Source: CAYMPH01 sp964392365
Lineage (GTDB): Bacteria > Spirochaetota > UBA4802 > UBA5550
Assembly: GCA_964392365.1 (NCBI GenBank)
Contig: CAYMPH010000020.1
Location: forward strand, 9,996 to 73,995
Length of the DNA stretch: 64,000 nucleotides
Direction: 5' to 3'
The notes below the pieces were generated by a model, which saw only the letters and a list, made by a program, of their open reading frames with translations, was not told where the DNA came from and searched no databases. Shown here piece by piece: positions 46,439-54,921 of the stretch. The position numbers were made by a program, and so were the translations under genes. Numbering within the stretch: the stretch's first letter is position 1; every line of letters starts with the position of its first letter.

Positions 46439-47044
46439 ATGGCACAGGATAAATCACTGGAATTATTATATAACGAAATATATTCCGGTTATTACAAAAA
46501 AGTATTAAACTACATCCGTTCTATCATAGGCGAATTTGAAGCTGAAGATCTGACACAGGAGGTGTTTATAAAGGTTCACAACAGCCTTGGAACACTCCTG
46601 GATAAGTCGAAAATTTCATCCTGGATTTACACTATAGCCCTGAATACTGCGCGGGACAGGATGAAACAAAAAACCAATATAAGCGCGCCTGCAGGGAAGG
46701 CTCTTTCACTTGATTCAGAAAGCGGCGCCAGGATTATTGACCAATTGGCTGACACCAAGGGCAAGTCGCCTGCTGACCTGCTTATACGCAAAGAAATGAT
46801 AGAATGTTATGTCAACCTGGTTGACAAGCTTCCTGAAAATTATTATGAAATTTATATATTAAGCGAATTTGACAGGCTGCCGGATAAAGAAATTTCAGAT
46901 AAACTATCAATCCCGCTTGAAACAGTCAAGATGCGTCTGCACCGCGCAAGAAAAAAACTTAATTCAGAAATTCAAACCCAGTGCCACTGCTTTCATAATG
47001 AGAATGGTGAATTGCTTGCAGCTCCGAATAAAAAAATGAAATAA
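46439..47044 (+). CDS. ECF-type RNA polymerase sigma factor
   Basis: A 201-residue sigma-70 group 4 protein: region 2 (AEDLTQEVFIKVHNSL, SSWIYTIALNTARDRMKQK) and region 4 (LPENYYEIYILSEF, LPDKEISDKLSIPLETVKMRLHRARKKL). The C-terminal extension has CHCFHNENG, a possible metal-binding tail like that of ECFs regulated without a classical anti-sigma factor. No anti-sigma gene follows. AGGAAG lies before the ATG. It is part of the ArsR-led group. Confidence 0.93.
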   Translation: MAQDKSLELLYNEIYSGYYKKVLNYIRSIIGEFEAEDLTQEVFIKVHNSLGTLLDKSKISSWIYTIALNTARDRMKQKTNISAPAGKALSLDSESGARIIDQLADTKGKSPADLLIRKEMIECYVNLVDKLPENYYEIYILSEFDRLPDKEISDKLSIPLETVKMRLHRARKKLNSEIQTQCHCFHNENGELLAAPNKKMK

Positions 47045-47114
47045 AAAATCTGCACCATAATTTTTTTTATAATATCGCGTATCCTTTTTGCACCCGCTCT
47101 CGTCTTAATAAGTA

Positions 47115-47134
47115 TATGAATGATATTATTCATA
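47115..47134. promoter_or_regulatory. Inverted repeat upstream of the Cys-rich peptide gene
   Basis: TATGAAT-gatatt-ATTCATA is a perfect 7-bp inverted repeat, 45 bp before the ATG at 47180. Possible operator; no regulator assigned. Confidence 0.3.
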
Positions 47135-47179
47135 GCAGCAATAACAGCTGCAAAATTAAAAACAAAAGGGAGCATTAAA

Positions 47180-47356
47180 ATGAGCGAAACAAAAAACACC
47201 AATTGCTGCGATATGGGATCTTTTTTTGAAAAAAATCCCGGAATGAAGCAGATGTTTGAATCCTGCATATCCAAAGGCGATATCAAATTTGATTGCAGTA
47301 AAATAATGGAAAGCATGAAAAAAAGCTGCTGCGGAAACAATACAGAATCCAAATAA
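47180..47356 (+). CDS. Small cysteine-rich protein, possible metal binder
   Basis: A 58-residue peptide with CC near the start (TNCCDMG), single cysteines at ESC and DCS, and CCG near the end. The ATG at 47180 has GGGAG at 7 nt; the longer frame from 47120 has no ribosome site. It follows the ECF sigma gene, and with the Met-rich protein suggests soft-metal handling. No family recognised. Confidence 0.7.
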   Translation: MSETKNTNCCDMGSFFEKNPGMKQMFESCISKGDIKFDCSKIMESMKKSCCGNNTESK

Positions 47357-47379
47357 GCCTGATACATGCAGTCCATGTT

Positions 47380-47432
47380 TGTGTTGGAACAGAAAGGATA
47401 ATTAATAATAAAATCCTATCTGTTTCAACACA
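47380..47432. repeat. Long imperfect inverted repeat (20-bp arms)
   Basis: 47380-47399 pairs with 47413-47432 in 18 of 20 positions (TGTGTTG.AACAGA.AGGAT), with a 13-nt AT loop. It lies 24 bp after the Cys-rich gene. There is no T-run, so it is a structured 3' end or an operator-like repeat. Confidence 0.5.
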
Positions 47433-47578
47433 TTTCATAATTAAAACAAATACAAATTATTAATGCTTATAAATTCTTCCGTGCTTTATCACCGATACTA
47501 TTGCACCTGCAGATGCTCTTCAATAAACGGTTCCAGGCTAAAATCCAGTATGTTTTATAATAATGGCCTTGACAAGCA

Positions 47579-47608
47579 GTATGTTTGCTGGATATATAAA
47601 TTAAATTT
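47579..47608 (+). promoter_or_regulatory. Promoter of the RsbR-like gene
   Basis: TTGACA (47579-47584), 18-nt spacer, TATATA (47603-47608), giving a leader of about 90 nt before the ATG at 47705. Confidence 0.5.
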
Positions 47609-47704
47609 CATGAAACCGGCAAATGAATTAATATTGAGCAGCAGTGATAATTTAAAAGGATATTTCATTAATCAGTACAATACTGAAAGAATACGGAGGG
47701 TTAC

Positions 47705-48163
47705 ATGTTAAAAATAAAAAATATTTATTTTAACAGATTTGTTCAGCTGATAGAAAAAGATCATCAGATAATAACTGACAGATTCATAACCGATCTTATA
47801 AAAAATCCTGATACTCCTGCTTATCACAATATAGACATTAACTCAATCTACGAATACAGCGATAAAGTATACCGTGATCTTTCAATTTTCATTAGCTCGG
47901 ATTATTCCAAAGAAAAGATTGAGAAAGTTTATACAAATATAGGCAAAGACCGAATGAATAACGGCATTCCATTTTCACAGGTACAGAAAGCAATAACCCT
48001 TCAGAAAAGACATTTATGGCTTTATGTACTGGACAAACTTTATGATGACAATACTGCATATAAAGAGGCAATTGAACTTAATAACAGGGTATTATTGTTT
48101 TTTGACAGGGCAACATTTTATATGCTGAAAGGCTATGAGGAAATTTTTAATAAGAAATTCTAA
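47705..48163 (+). CDS. Helical sensor-like protein, possibly RsbRD N-terminal-domain type
   Basis: A 152-residue all-helical soluble protein (IEKDHQIITDRFITDLIKNP, later IPFSQVQKAITLQKRHLW) similar in pattern to the N-terminal domain of RsbR-type stressosome proteins and related sensor helices. The STAS domain that would complete an RsbR is absent. GGAGGG lies before the ATG. The assignment is tentative; given the many SpoIIE phosphatases in the window, a partner-switching role is possible. Confidence 0.7.
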   Translation: MLKIKNIYFNRFVQLIEKDHQIITDRFITDLIKNPDTPAYHNIDINSIYEYSDKVYRDLSIFISSDYSKEKIEKVYTNIGKDRMNNGIPFSQVQKAITLQKRHLWLYVLDKLYDDNTAYKEAIELNNRVLLFFDRATFYMLKGYEEIFNKKF

Positions 48164-48263
48164 AATTCTGCAGTTGATTAAAGTTTTTTATAAATCCCTA
48201 AAACTGCTTAAATTTAAATGCAGAAAACCAAATAATGCAGCTTGCTGGAAATCCATTTAAAAC

Positions 48264-49664
48264 ATGACAAAACTGAAACTGATTCTCATATCTATTATAT
48301 TCTGTTCCGGAATTTCTGTAATTCCCGTTATTTTTATTCATGCAGATAATAATGAAAAAATATACGGAAATAAAAAAAACCAATACCCGTTGTTTATACT
48401 GGATAGAATCGACTCAGAAAAATCCATAATTTCTACTGAAGATTTAAAAAAAGAATACTGCTCAAACCAACTGTATGTTTTAACCGATTTAAAAGAATCT
48501 CTTGATAAATCATTTAATTGTGAGAATAAAAAAATCATCAATTTGACAACAGATTCCGGTGCTGTATTTTCAAAAATAAAACAGAATCATAAAGTAATAG
48601 TTGATTTTGCAAATATTGATCCGATGGCAAAAACACTATCAGTAGACAGCATAAATTATTTCAATGATCCGGATAATTACAGATTCAGAATTGAAGATGT
48701 AAAACCTGAATTGAAACTGCTCGGTCCAATAAAAGATGAAATTACAAAAATTTCCATTACAGGAGTAACGGCAATCACAAGAAATACCGGACTTGCTGCA
48801 GATAAGTACGGCACGGCATTTTTAACAGAAAAAATACGGGATGAATTTGCTGGTTCAGATTTTGTTCACGTAAGCAATGAAGTAAGCATCTTCCCTGATT
48901 GCCGGTATAATTTTTTAAGAACAACAAAATTCTGCACCAAAGAACGGGATTTAGAGGCTCTTATTGATATTAAAGTGAATATTGTAGAACTGACTGGAAA
49001 TCATCATAAAGATTACGGAGAAAAATATTATGCAGATACTCTCGAATTATATAAAAAACATAATATAGAAATATTCGGCGGCGGTGCGAATCAAATGGAA
49101 GCAGAAAGCCCTCTTATAATAAAAATCAGGAACAATAAAAAAATCGGATTCATAGGATTCAACGAATCCTGCTCATCGGGCGAATGTGCAGACAACAGCA
49201 AGCCGGGTGCAAACAGATATGATTCTAAAAAAGCAAAATCTCTGATTGAGAAATTAAAAAATAATTCAGGTGTTGATTTTATTATAGCTTCAGTGCAGTT
49301 TGATGAAGATGACTCATATTTACCGTCTGAAAGCCAGATAAAAATTTCAGAATACCTGATCAATTCAGGTGCAGATATGGTTTACGGTTCACAGGCACAC
49401 CAGATTCAGCAGGTACGGCAATATAAAGGAAAATATATCTATTACGGACTGGGTAATTTTCTTTTTGACCAGGTGCAAAAACAAGGGCTGCGTGAAGGCA
49501 TGATAGTACATAATTATTTTTATAATGGCAAACTGGTGCAGAGCATCCCGGTTTTTACATTCATTTCAAATGAAAGGCGCCCTGTAAAAGCGGATTTGCA
49601 GCAGATAAAAAGTATCAGGAAAAATATTTATAATAAAAATCTTCTTTATAATTTTTCTACTTAG
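48264..49664 (+). CDS. Secreted CapA/PgsA-family metallophosphoesterase-like protein
   Basis: A 466-residue protein with an N-terminal signal peptide (residues 1-~27). The C-terminal ~280 residues match the CapA fold: GVTAITRNTG, VHVSNEVSIF, VELTGNHHKDYG, IFGGGANQMEAESP, IGFIGFNE, VQFDEDDSYLPSE, GSQAHQIQQVRQYKGKYIYYGLGNFLFDQ. CapA proteins take part in poly-gamma-glutamate capsule export, but no CapB/CapC partners are near, so the role may differ. Ribosome site weak. Confidence 0.85.
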   Translation: MTKLKLILISIIFCSGISVIPVIFIHADNNEKIYGNKKNQYPLFILDRIDSEKSIISTEDLKKEYCSNQLYVLTDLKESLDKSFNCENKKIINLTTDSGAVFSKIKQNHKVIVDFANIDPMAKTLSVDSINYFNDPDNYRFRIEDVKPELKLLGPIKDEITKISITGVTAITRNTGLAADKYGTAFLTEKIRDEFAGSDFVHVSNEVSIFPDCRYNFLRTTKFCTKERDLEALIDIKVNIVELTGNHHKDYGEKYYADTLELYKKHNIEIFGGGANQMEAESPLIIKIRNNKKIGFIGFNESCSSGECADNSKPGANRYDSKKAKSLIEKLKNNSGVDFIIASVQFDEDDSYLPSESQIKISEYLINSGADMVYGSQAHQIQQVRQYKGKYIYYGLGNFLFDQVQKQGLREGMIVHNYFYNGKLVQSIPVFTFISNERRPVKADLQQIKSIRKNIYNKNLLYNFST

Positions 49665-49692
49665 GGAATTCGTTAAAAAAAAGGAGTAATTG

Positions 49693-49814
49693 CTGTCATT
49701 CCCGCGAAGGCGATGGCCTGCACCCTCGGGTGAATCCATTTCTGTAATCTGGATCCCCGTTTTCACGGGGATGACAAAAAATATAAATTTCTGATGAATT
49801 TGTAAAGAACTAAT
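49693..49814 (+). repeat. 122-bp dispersed repeat, copy 1
   Basis: Runs from CTGTCATTCCCGCGAAGG to GATGACAAAAAATATAAATT and beyond to CTAAT. It contains the short inverted repeat TCATTCCCG/CGGGGATGA plus CCCCGTTTTCACGGGG. It matches 54768-54889 along its length with few differences and in the same orientation. It lies between the capA-like gene and tgt. Confidence 0.85.
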
Positions 49815-49865
49815 TCAATCGTTAACTGATATAAAATAATATAAAATGCAAAAAGAGAAAAAACT

Positions 49866-51905
49866 TTGAACAAATCAACTGGCGAGAGCCGTCTGAAATT
49901 CCAACTCACAGCAAAGGACAGAAAAAGTTCTGCAAGAGCCTGCACATTCAGCACAATCCACAACGAAGTCAATACACCGCTTTTCATGCCTGTTGCCACA
50001 GTTGGAGCTATCCGCTCGCAGGACACGATTCTTGTGGAATCACTCGGTTTTCCGGTTCTTCTTACAAACACATATCATCTGATGATACGGCCCGGACTTG
50101 ATGTATTAAAAAAATTCAACGGGATGCATGAATTTATAAACTGGGGAAAATCCATTCTCTCTGATTCAGGAGGATACCAGGTCTTTTCACTTCCTAAATA
50201 TGTTAAGATCGATTCAGATGGGGCTTCATTCAGAAGCTACCTTGACGGCAGGATAATACGCCTGACGCCTGAGACGAGCATTGATGCGCAGAAAACAATC
50301 GGCAGCGACATTATGATGGCTCTCGATTACTGTGTGCCTTCCAATTCTGAAAAATCAATATGCAATACGGCTCTCGATATAACTTCCGCCTGGGCTGAAA
50401 GAAGTCTCGAAGCAAGAGGGAATTCAGGACAATCGATATTCGGAATTGTGCAGGGAGCCCGTTTCCCGGATCTGAGGAAAACCAGCGCGTCGCAGATCAC
50501 ATCACTCGGTTTTGACGGATTTGCAATCGGGGGACTTGCAGTCGGAGAAAGCGAACAGGAAAGAAATGATATAACTGAACTCACTGCATCGCTGCTGCCT
50601 GATAATCTTCCCCGCTATCTCATGGGTGTGGGCACACCATCTGACCTGCTTGAAGCTGTTTATAGAGGAGTTGATATGTTCGACTGTATACTGCCGTCAG
50701 CGCATGCACAGCAGGGAGTCGCCTTCACTTCACGCGGCAGGATCGAGCTGCGGAGAGGCGTTTATAAATTTGACGAAAAGGCGATAGATCCGGAGTGCAA
50801 CTGCAGAACATGCCTCTCGCACAGCAGGGCTTTCATTCATCACCTGATTAAGTCTGGTGAATATTACGGCTCAAGCCTTGTTGGAATTCATAACCTGTTT
50901 TTTTATCACAAGCTGATGGAAACAATGAGGGAAAATATTGTTAATGGAACTTTCTATGACTATTACCATAATAAAAGAGAAATTATAAGGAGTGATGACG
51001 CTGAATATCCAGCGAAGCTTCCTAAAATAAAAAAGAGGCTCCGCCATGTTCTAGGAAATTACGAAATTATCAGCCCGGATAATAAAATATTCAGAATACG
51101 TCAGATTTCATCAGGCGAAGTAATGCATTCAGTTAATGATCCTATTGTAGAAGCCCGCAGGATTTATTCAGAACAGCTGAATTTCAAAAAAGTTCTATTC
51201 GAAGATCAGGAAAAAGAATTTGTAATCTGGGATGTAGGACTTGGTGCAGGCACGAATGCAATGGCTGCAATTATGGATGCTGAAAGTCTGATTTCAGAAA
51301 ATCAGACAGAAAGAAAAATCAGGATCATCAGCTTTGAAAATGATCTTAATCCGTTCACACTCGCTGTAAAAACAAGAAAATTTTTCAGACATATGCATCA
51401 CGAGGCGCCTCACTATATTCTTAAAGACAGCCGATGGACTTCTGAAAACGGATCAATCGATTGGATTTTGTCAGAGGGTGATTTCCTTGAAAAAATAGCT
51501 GAATCTCCTGAACCTGACTGCATATTCTACGATTTTTTTTCATTTAAAACTGATCCAAAGCTATGGTCATACGGAACATTCAGAAAAATATTTTCAAAAT
51601 GCGGTAATAAAACAGTTAAGCTCTTTACCTATTCAAATTCAACAATGGTGAGAAGCGCCCTCCTTGCAGCTGGATTTTTTGTTGGAGCCGGTCCGTCATC
51701 AGGCCCTAAAGAGGAAACCACTATTGCTTTTAATGTAATAGATAAAAGTACAACCGGGATAAAACTCCTGGGCAAGGAATGGCTCGATAAATTCAGAAAC
51801 AGTTCTGCAAAATGGGATGCAGGATGCACTGATGAAGAAAAGCATGAGATCGAAAATCTCGTTTACGGACATCGGCAGTTTGAAAATTCTGGTAATTTTT
51901 CATGA
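49866..51905 (+). CDS. tgt: tRNA-guanine(34) transglycosylase fused to a MnmC-like methyltransferase domain
   Basis: A 679-residue fusion. Residues 1-~385 are a Tgt TIM barrel that exchanges G34 for a queuosine precursor: catalytic D100 (SDSGGYQVFSL), D154 (LDYC), GGLAVGE, nucleophile D273 (MFDCILP), zinc site CNCRTC plus a later His. Residues ~400-679 carry a Rossmann methyltransferase with GLGAGTN (D456 region) and DCIFYDFFSFKTDPKLWS, like the MnmC/DUF752 family that modifies U34. Oddities: the segment after the nucleophile reads PSAHAQQG, where common bacterial enzymes have PTR(S/N)xRNG, so two tRNA-contacting arginines are absent; and LDEC is LDYC. The start is TTG at 49866; no nearby ATG fits. 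Confidence 0.9.
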   Translation: MNKSTGESRLKFQLTAKDRKSSARACTFSTIHNEVNTPLFMPVATVGAIRSQDTILVESLGFPVLLTNTYHLMIRPGLDVLKKFNGMHEFINWGKSILSDSGGYQVFSLPKYVKIDSDGASFRSYLDGRIIRLTPETSIDAQKTIGSDIMMALDYCVPSNSEKSICNTALDITSAWAERSLEARGNSGQSIFGIVQGARFPDLRKTSASQITSLGFDGFAIGGLAVGESEQERNDITELTASLLPDNLPRYLMGVGTPSDLLEAVYRGVDMFDCILPSAHAQQGVAFTSRGRIELRRGVYKFDEKAIDPECNCRTCLSHSRAFIHHLIKSGEYYGSSLVGIHNLFFYHKLMETMRENIVNGTFYDYYHNKREIIRSDDAEYPAKLPKIKKRLRHVLGNYEIISPDNKIFRIRQISSGEVMHSVNDPIVEARRIYSEQLNFKKVLFEDQEKEFVIWDVGLGAGTNAMAAIMDAESLISENQTERKIRIISFENDLNPFTLAVKTRKFFRHMHHEAPHYILKDSRWTSENGSIDWILSEGDFLEKIAESPEPDCIFYDFFSFKTDPKLWSYGTFRKIFSKCGNKTVKLFTYSNSTMVRSALLAAGFFVGAGPSSGPKEETTIAFNVIDKSTTGIKLLGKEWLDKFRNSSAKWDAGCTDEEKHEIENLVYGHRQFENSGNFS

Positions 51906-51946
51906 TAAAAACTTTATTATTTCTGCAGAATAATAAAGTTTTTATC
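51904..51946. terminator. Strong bidirectional terminator after tgt
   Basis: An 18-bp perfect stem beginning GATAAAAACTTTATTATT at 51904-51921 pairs with 51929-51946 around a 7-nt loop. It has A- and T-runs on its outer arms and overlaps the tgt stop codon. Confidence 0.85.
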
Positions 51947-52153
51947 TTTTATTTATATTCCCATCCTTCATCTTCTTTGATTTTCATTATATACTCACAA
52001 CACTTAAAAATATATTGAACAGAGCATAAAATTGATATGTCGTTTCTATATTTGTTAATCAAATTTTTACTTGATTAAATTTATATATCTAATTATAATC
52101 TACGAAGTATCATAATTATTTTTTTATAAAATAATCTTCATTAGGAGATAAAA

Positions 52154-52696
52154 GTGAAAATCAAACTAACCATACTGCTTTCAATGGGGCTTTTTCTGTC
52201 TTCTCTACATGCTGATTCATATATTGTCGGCAGGTGGGAGGAGCTAAAAGAACTTGCGGGTTATCCCGGCAGCCATGCAGCAATCAACTTCGAAAAGAAC
52301 GGCAATCTTATTTTTGAAGGCCCCGGAGCGATGGTCTGCAAGTGGTCGATGATTAACCCGAAGTTGATAAAAGTTTCAGGCTGCGACTCAGACTATCAGA
52401 TCAAAATTATAACTATTGCCGGGGATAAGCTGGCTCTGCAGTTTGTCGGCAATACATATGCCGGCGGAGAGCAGGTTCAGTATCGCAGAACCGTTCAACA
52501 GCCAGCAGAAGATGATATTGAAAAAAAGCCTGAGCCAGCAAAATATGCGGTAAAGGATAAGGTAAAGGCAGAATGGAAAGGCGACTGGTACCCTGCTGTA
52601 ATTTTGAAGGTTAAAGACAATAAATATTTTATTCACTATGACGGATTTGAATCAAGCTGGGATGAATGGGTGGCAGATGATCGTTTAAAACGCTGA
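52154..52696 (+). CDS. Exported protein with C-terminal Tudor-knot (chromo-barrel-like) domain
   Basis: A 180-residue protein. GTG start with AGGAG 6 nt upstream; signal peptide residues 1-20 (MKIKLTILLSMGLFLSSLHA). Residues ~22-115 form a small beta domain like lipocalin-type domains (GRWEEL, GNLIFEG). Residues ~128-180 match the Tudor-knot pattern: VKAEWKGDWYPAVILKVKDN and YDGFESSWDEWV. That fold binds methyl-lysine or RNA in eukaryotic proteins, so its export across the membrane here is notable; ligand unknown. Confidence 0.82.
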   Translation: MKIKLTILLSMGLFLSSLHADSYIVGRWEELKELAGYPGSHAAINFEKNGNLIFEGPGAMVCKWSMINPKLIKVSGCDSDYQIKIITIAGDKLALQFVGNTYAGGEQVQYRRTVQQPAEDDIEKKPEPAKYAVKDKVKAEWKGDWYPAVILKVKDNKYFIHYDGFESSWDEWVADDRLKR

Positions 52697-52706
52697 TTAA
52701 GATAAT

Positions 52707-52744
52707 AAATCTGTAGAAAGATTTCTGCTTTTCTGCAGATTTTT
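52707..52744 (+). terminator. Terminator after the Tudor-knot gene
   Basis: AAATCTGTAGAAA (52707-52719) pairs with TTTCTGCAGATTT (52730-52742), one G-T pair, 10-nt loop, ending in TTTTT. Confidence 0.65.
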
Positions 52745-52797
52745 AAAATACCGGTTCCAAAAACTTTTGTTTTTTCACCGAGCCTTATTGCAGCGTT

Positions 52798-53892
52798 TTA
52801 TTTCCTGAAAAAAAACCGGTTAAGAATTGAAAGCTTTTTCATATCCTCATCTGCTGCCGGCAGATACGGCGCAGAGGAAGGATTACCATTTAACACAGAT
52901 ATTACATACAGAGTATTTGGAAAAATATAAAACAAAATGACCAGAAAAAACATCCATAACCTTTCATCAGATGGCCTTGGTGTATATACGAAAATATTCC
53001 TCGCATCAGATGATGTAAGGTTCATTCCGGGGGAACCTGCTCTGATAGAATTAATCAGATAAGGGATTTCAAGCGGATCAGCCCGTAAAACCGTCATAGC
53101 CTGATTATCTGAAGCCGCAGCATTAAATACATTTTTATTTTTAAATAATATCTCCTGCGTTAAGAAATTACCGAATGTATTGACTGGCAGAATAAAAAAC
53201 GGGTCCAGATACTTGTCATCAATATGAACCCAGGCCAGTTTTTTATCCGGCGAAATCTCTTTGCGGTATTCGTCTATCATGATGCGGAAATCTTTTGTAT
53301 GAATAAACTTCCAGAAAATTTTCTCAGCACTTAGCGGATCCCTGTCAGGCAATAAGGGAAAAACATTATAATTCACGATAGAGCCTCTAACTTTACCTAT
53401 TCTTGGATAAAGCACCCTGTTCTGATACCGCCATATCCCGTTTTTGGAAAATCTGTATTCTGTAATCTCTTCAACATTCCGGAAATTTTTTTCCCGCAAA
53501 TTTTCAACTTTAACAGCGGATTCTGTCGGGCCGATGAGGGCAACAGCATGAGGAACTATGAATGGCTGAACCAGAAAAAGAAGTGATATGACACCCATGA
53601 ATATAAGCTCCAATAAAGTCCAGTCAGGATTTTTACCGCTGCGGTTTTTTTTATAAAGGCGCGTAAACTTTCCTGAAATCTTCAGGTTAATCATAAAAAA
53701 AATAAAAAATAATATCCCAATTATTATTGGGAAAAACACGGGCCCGCCGCTAAGCCATGAAAGACCCGGAACATAAGCAGCTGCGAGAATAAACGCCACA
53801 AGCATAAACTGCATACCGAGAATCCATGAAATTTTAAAAATAGTTACCCGCTTCATTAAGTCACGGTTATTTATATAATCTGTTTTTATCAT
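52798..53892 (-). CDS. Membrane protein of unknown function
   Basis: A 364-residue protein with helices at ~18-40, ~50-72, ~92-115 and ~313-335, and a large soluble part between the third and fourth (~120-310), probably extracytoplasmic. It starts ATG at 53892 with a GAAG-type ribosome site. No recognised family or catalytic motif. It converges with the Tudor-knot gene. Confidence 0.8.
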   Translation of the reverse strand: MIKTDYINNRDLMKRVTIFKISWILGMQFMLVAFILAAAYVPGLSWLSGGPVFFPIIIGILFFIFFMINLKISGKFTRLYKKNRSGKNPDWTLLELIFMGVISLLFLVQPFIVPHAVALIGPTESAVKVENLREKNFRNVEEITEYRFSKNGIWRYQNRVLYPRIGKVRGSIVNYNVFPLLPDRDPLSAEKIFWKFIHTKDFRIMIDEYRKEISPDKKLAWVHIDDKYLDPFFILPVNTFGNFLTQEILFKNKNVFNAAASDNQAMTVLRADPLEIPYLINSIRAGSPGMNLTSSDARNIFVYTPRPSDERLWMFFLVILFYIFPNTLYVISVLNGNPSSAPYLPAADEDMKKLSILNRFFFRK

Positions 53893-54234
53893 ATATCTTC
53901 TATGCCTGTTTAGTTTTACTTCACTGAAAGCTTAGTATAAATGTTATATTCTTTAGCGGAAAAATATTCTGTATAAAAAGCCTGGAAGTAAATTCCGAGC
54001 ATCAAGATGGCACAAACTATTATCAATTTAGAATTGCAATCGAATAATTCTTTTGCTGATTTTTCTTCTTAGTTAAATCCTTTAATACACCTGAAAAAAT
54101 CATAAATATAATTCTGGAAAATAAAACCGTCACAGATCAATCATCTTAAAAAAACTACGGATGACATTACAATTATTGGAATAAGCTGCTGTTATTTTTT
54201 TTTAAAATTTTACAAAAAAAAATTAAAAAAACAG
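53893..54234. other. AT-rich gap before the marR-type gene
   Basis: No coding frame with a ribosome site is seen. The right end is a long A/T-tract (54190-54230) directly upstream of the promoter at 54235, which could act as an UP element. Confidence 0.4.
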
Positions 54235-54274
54235 TTGACGATTTGCAATAATGGTTGTATATTACAACTATTAT
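54235..54274 (+). promoter_or_regulatory. Promoter and operator of the marR-type gene
   Basis: TTGACG (54235-54240), 17-nt spacer, TATATT (54258-54263). A near-perfect 12-bp inverted repeat, ATAATGGTTGTA-tat-TACAACTATTAT, covers 54248-54274, over the -10 and the A and T of the start codon. Bound repressor would block the polymerase. Confidence 0.7.
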
Positions 54275-54761
54275 GAAAGAAAATTATGATAAACAGCTTT
54301 TTGAAACCATCCGGAGACTGGTAACATCTCTCAGAATTTTTCAGAATGAAACAGCTTTCTGCGAGGATATAACCTTTTCGCAGTTTTCAATTCTTAATTA
54401 TGTTTCCAAAACAGGCATTCTTGAAATGTCAGAACTCCACTCCCTGCTTTCTGTTGAAAAAAGCACAACTACGAGGCTTGTTGAGCCTCTTATAAAGAAA
54501 AAATATCTCGGAAAAAAACGCTCAGACAGCGATTCGCGTGCAATTGAACTTTATATTACAGACGAAGGAAAAAAAATACATCAAAAGGTCTGGAAATGCA
54601 TTTCTGATTTTATGATTAATATGGAAAGTTCCATACCGTCAGCGAAAAAAAGCGAAATGCTGCAGGCCCTTGATATATTCATTAAATCAATGGAGATGTG
54701 CTGCAAGCCGGCAACATGCTGTACGCCGTCTTCATGCTGTACTGGAAAACAAAAATGCTGA
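54273..54761 (+). CDS. MarR-family regulator with cysteine-rich C-terminal tail
   Basis: A 162-residue winged-helix protein: LSVEKSTTTRLVEPLIKKKYL recognition segment, wing with DSRAIELYITDEGKK. The last 20 residues hold seven cysteines (C143, C144, C149, C150, C155, C156, C162), in the pattern CC-PAT-CC-TPSS-CC, suited to thiophilic metals such as Hg(II), As(III) or Cd(II). The ATG at 54273 is only 9 nt after the -10 box, without a Shine-Dalgarno, so the mRNA is probably leaderless. It precedes hgcA on the same strand, 186 bp away. Confidence 0.9.
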   Translation: MKENYDKQLFETIRRLVTSLRIFQNETAFCEDITFSQFSILNYVSKTGILEMSELHSLLSVEKSTTTRLVEPLIKKKYLGKKRSDSDSRAIELYITDEGKKIHQKVWKCISDFMINMESSIPSAKKSEMLQALDIFIKSMEMCCKPATCCTPSSCCTGKQKC

Positions 54762-54767
54762 TGTGTA

Positions 54768-54889
54768 CTGTCATTCCCGCGTAGGCGATGGCCTGCACCC
54801 TCGGGTGAATCCATTTCTGCAGACTGGATCCCCGTTTTCACGGGGATGACAAAAAATATAAATTTCAGCTGAATTTACAAAGTACTAAT
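54768..54889 (+). repeat. 122-bp dispersed repeat, copy 2
   Basis: Nearly identical to 49693-49814. It fills most of the gap between the marR-type gene and hgcA. Its hairpin (CCCCGTTTTCACGGGG) may reduce read-through or stabilise a transcript end. Confidence 0.85.
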
Positions 54890-54921
54890 AATTTCGTGAA
54901 ATGCTATATTTAATTAGATAC

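Larger units (their letters stand above)
47357..47704. other. 348-bp gap with a long hairpin and a promoter
   Basis: It holds the imperfect inverted repeat at 47380-47432 and the promoter at 47579-47608. An 82-codon frame (47463-47711) overlaps the next gene and looks spurious. Confidence 0.5.

Noticed and set aside
47463..47711. Plus-strand 82-codon frame
   Set aside because: No ribosome site, overlaps the promoter and the start of the gene at 47705, and has an unlikely amino acid composition.
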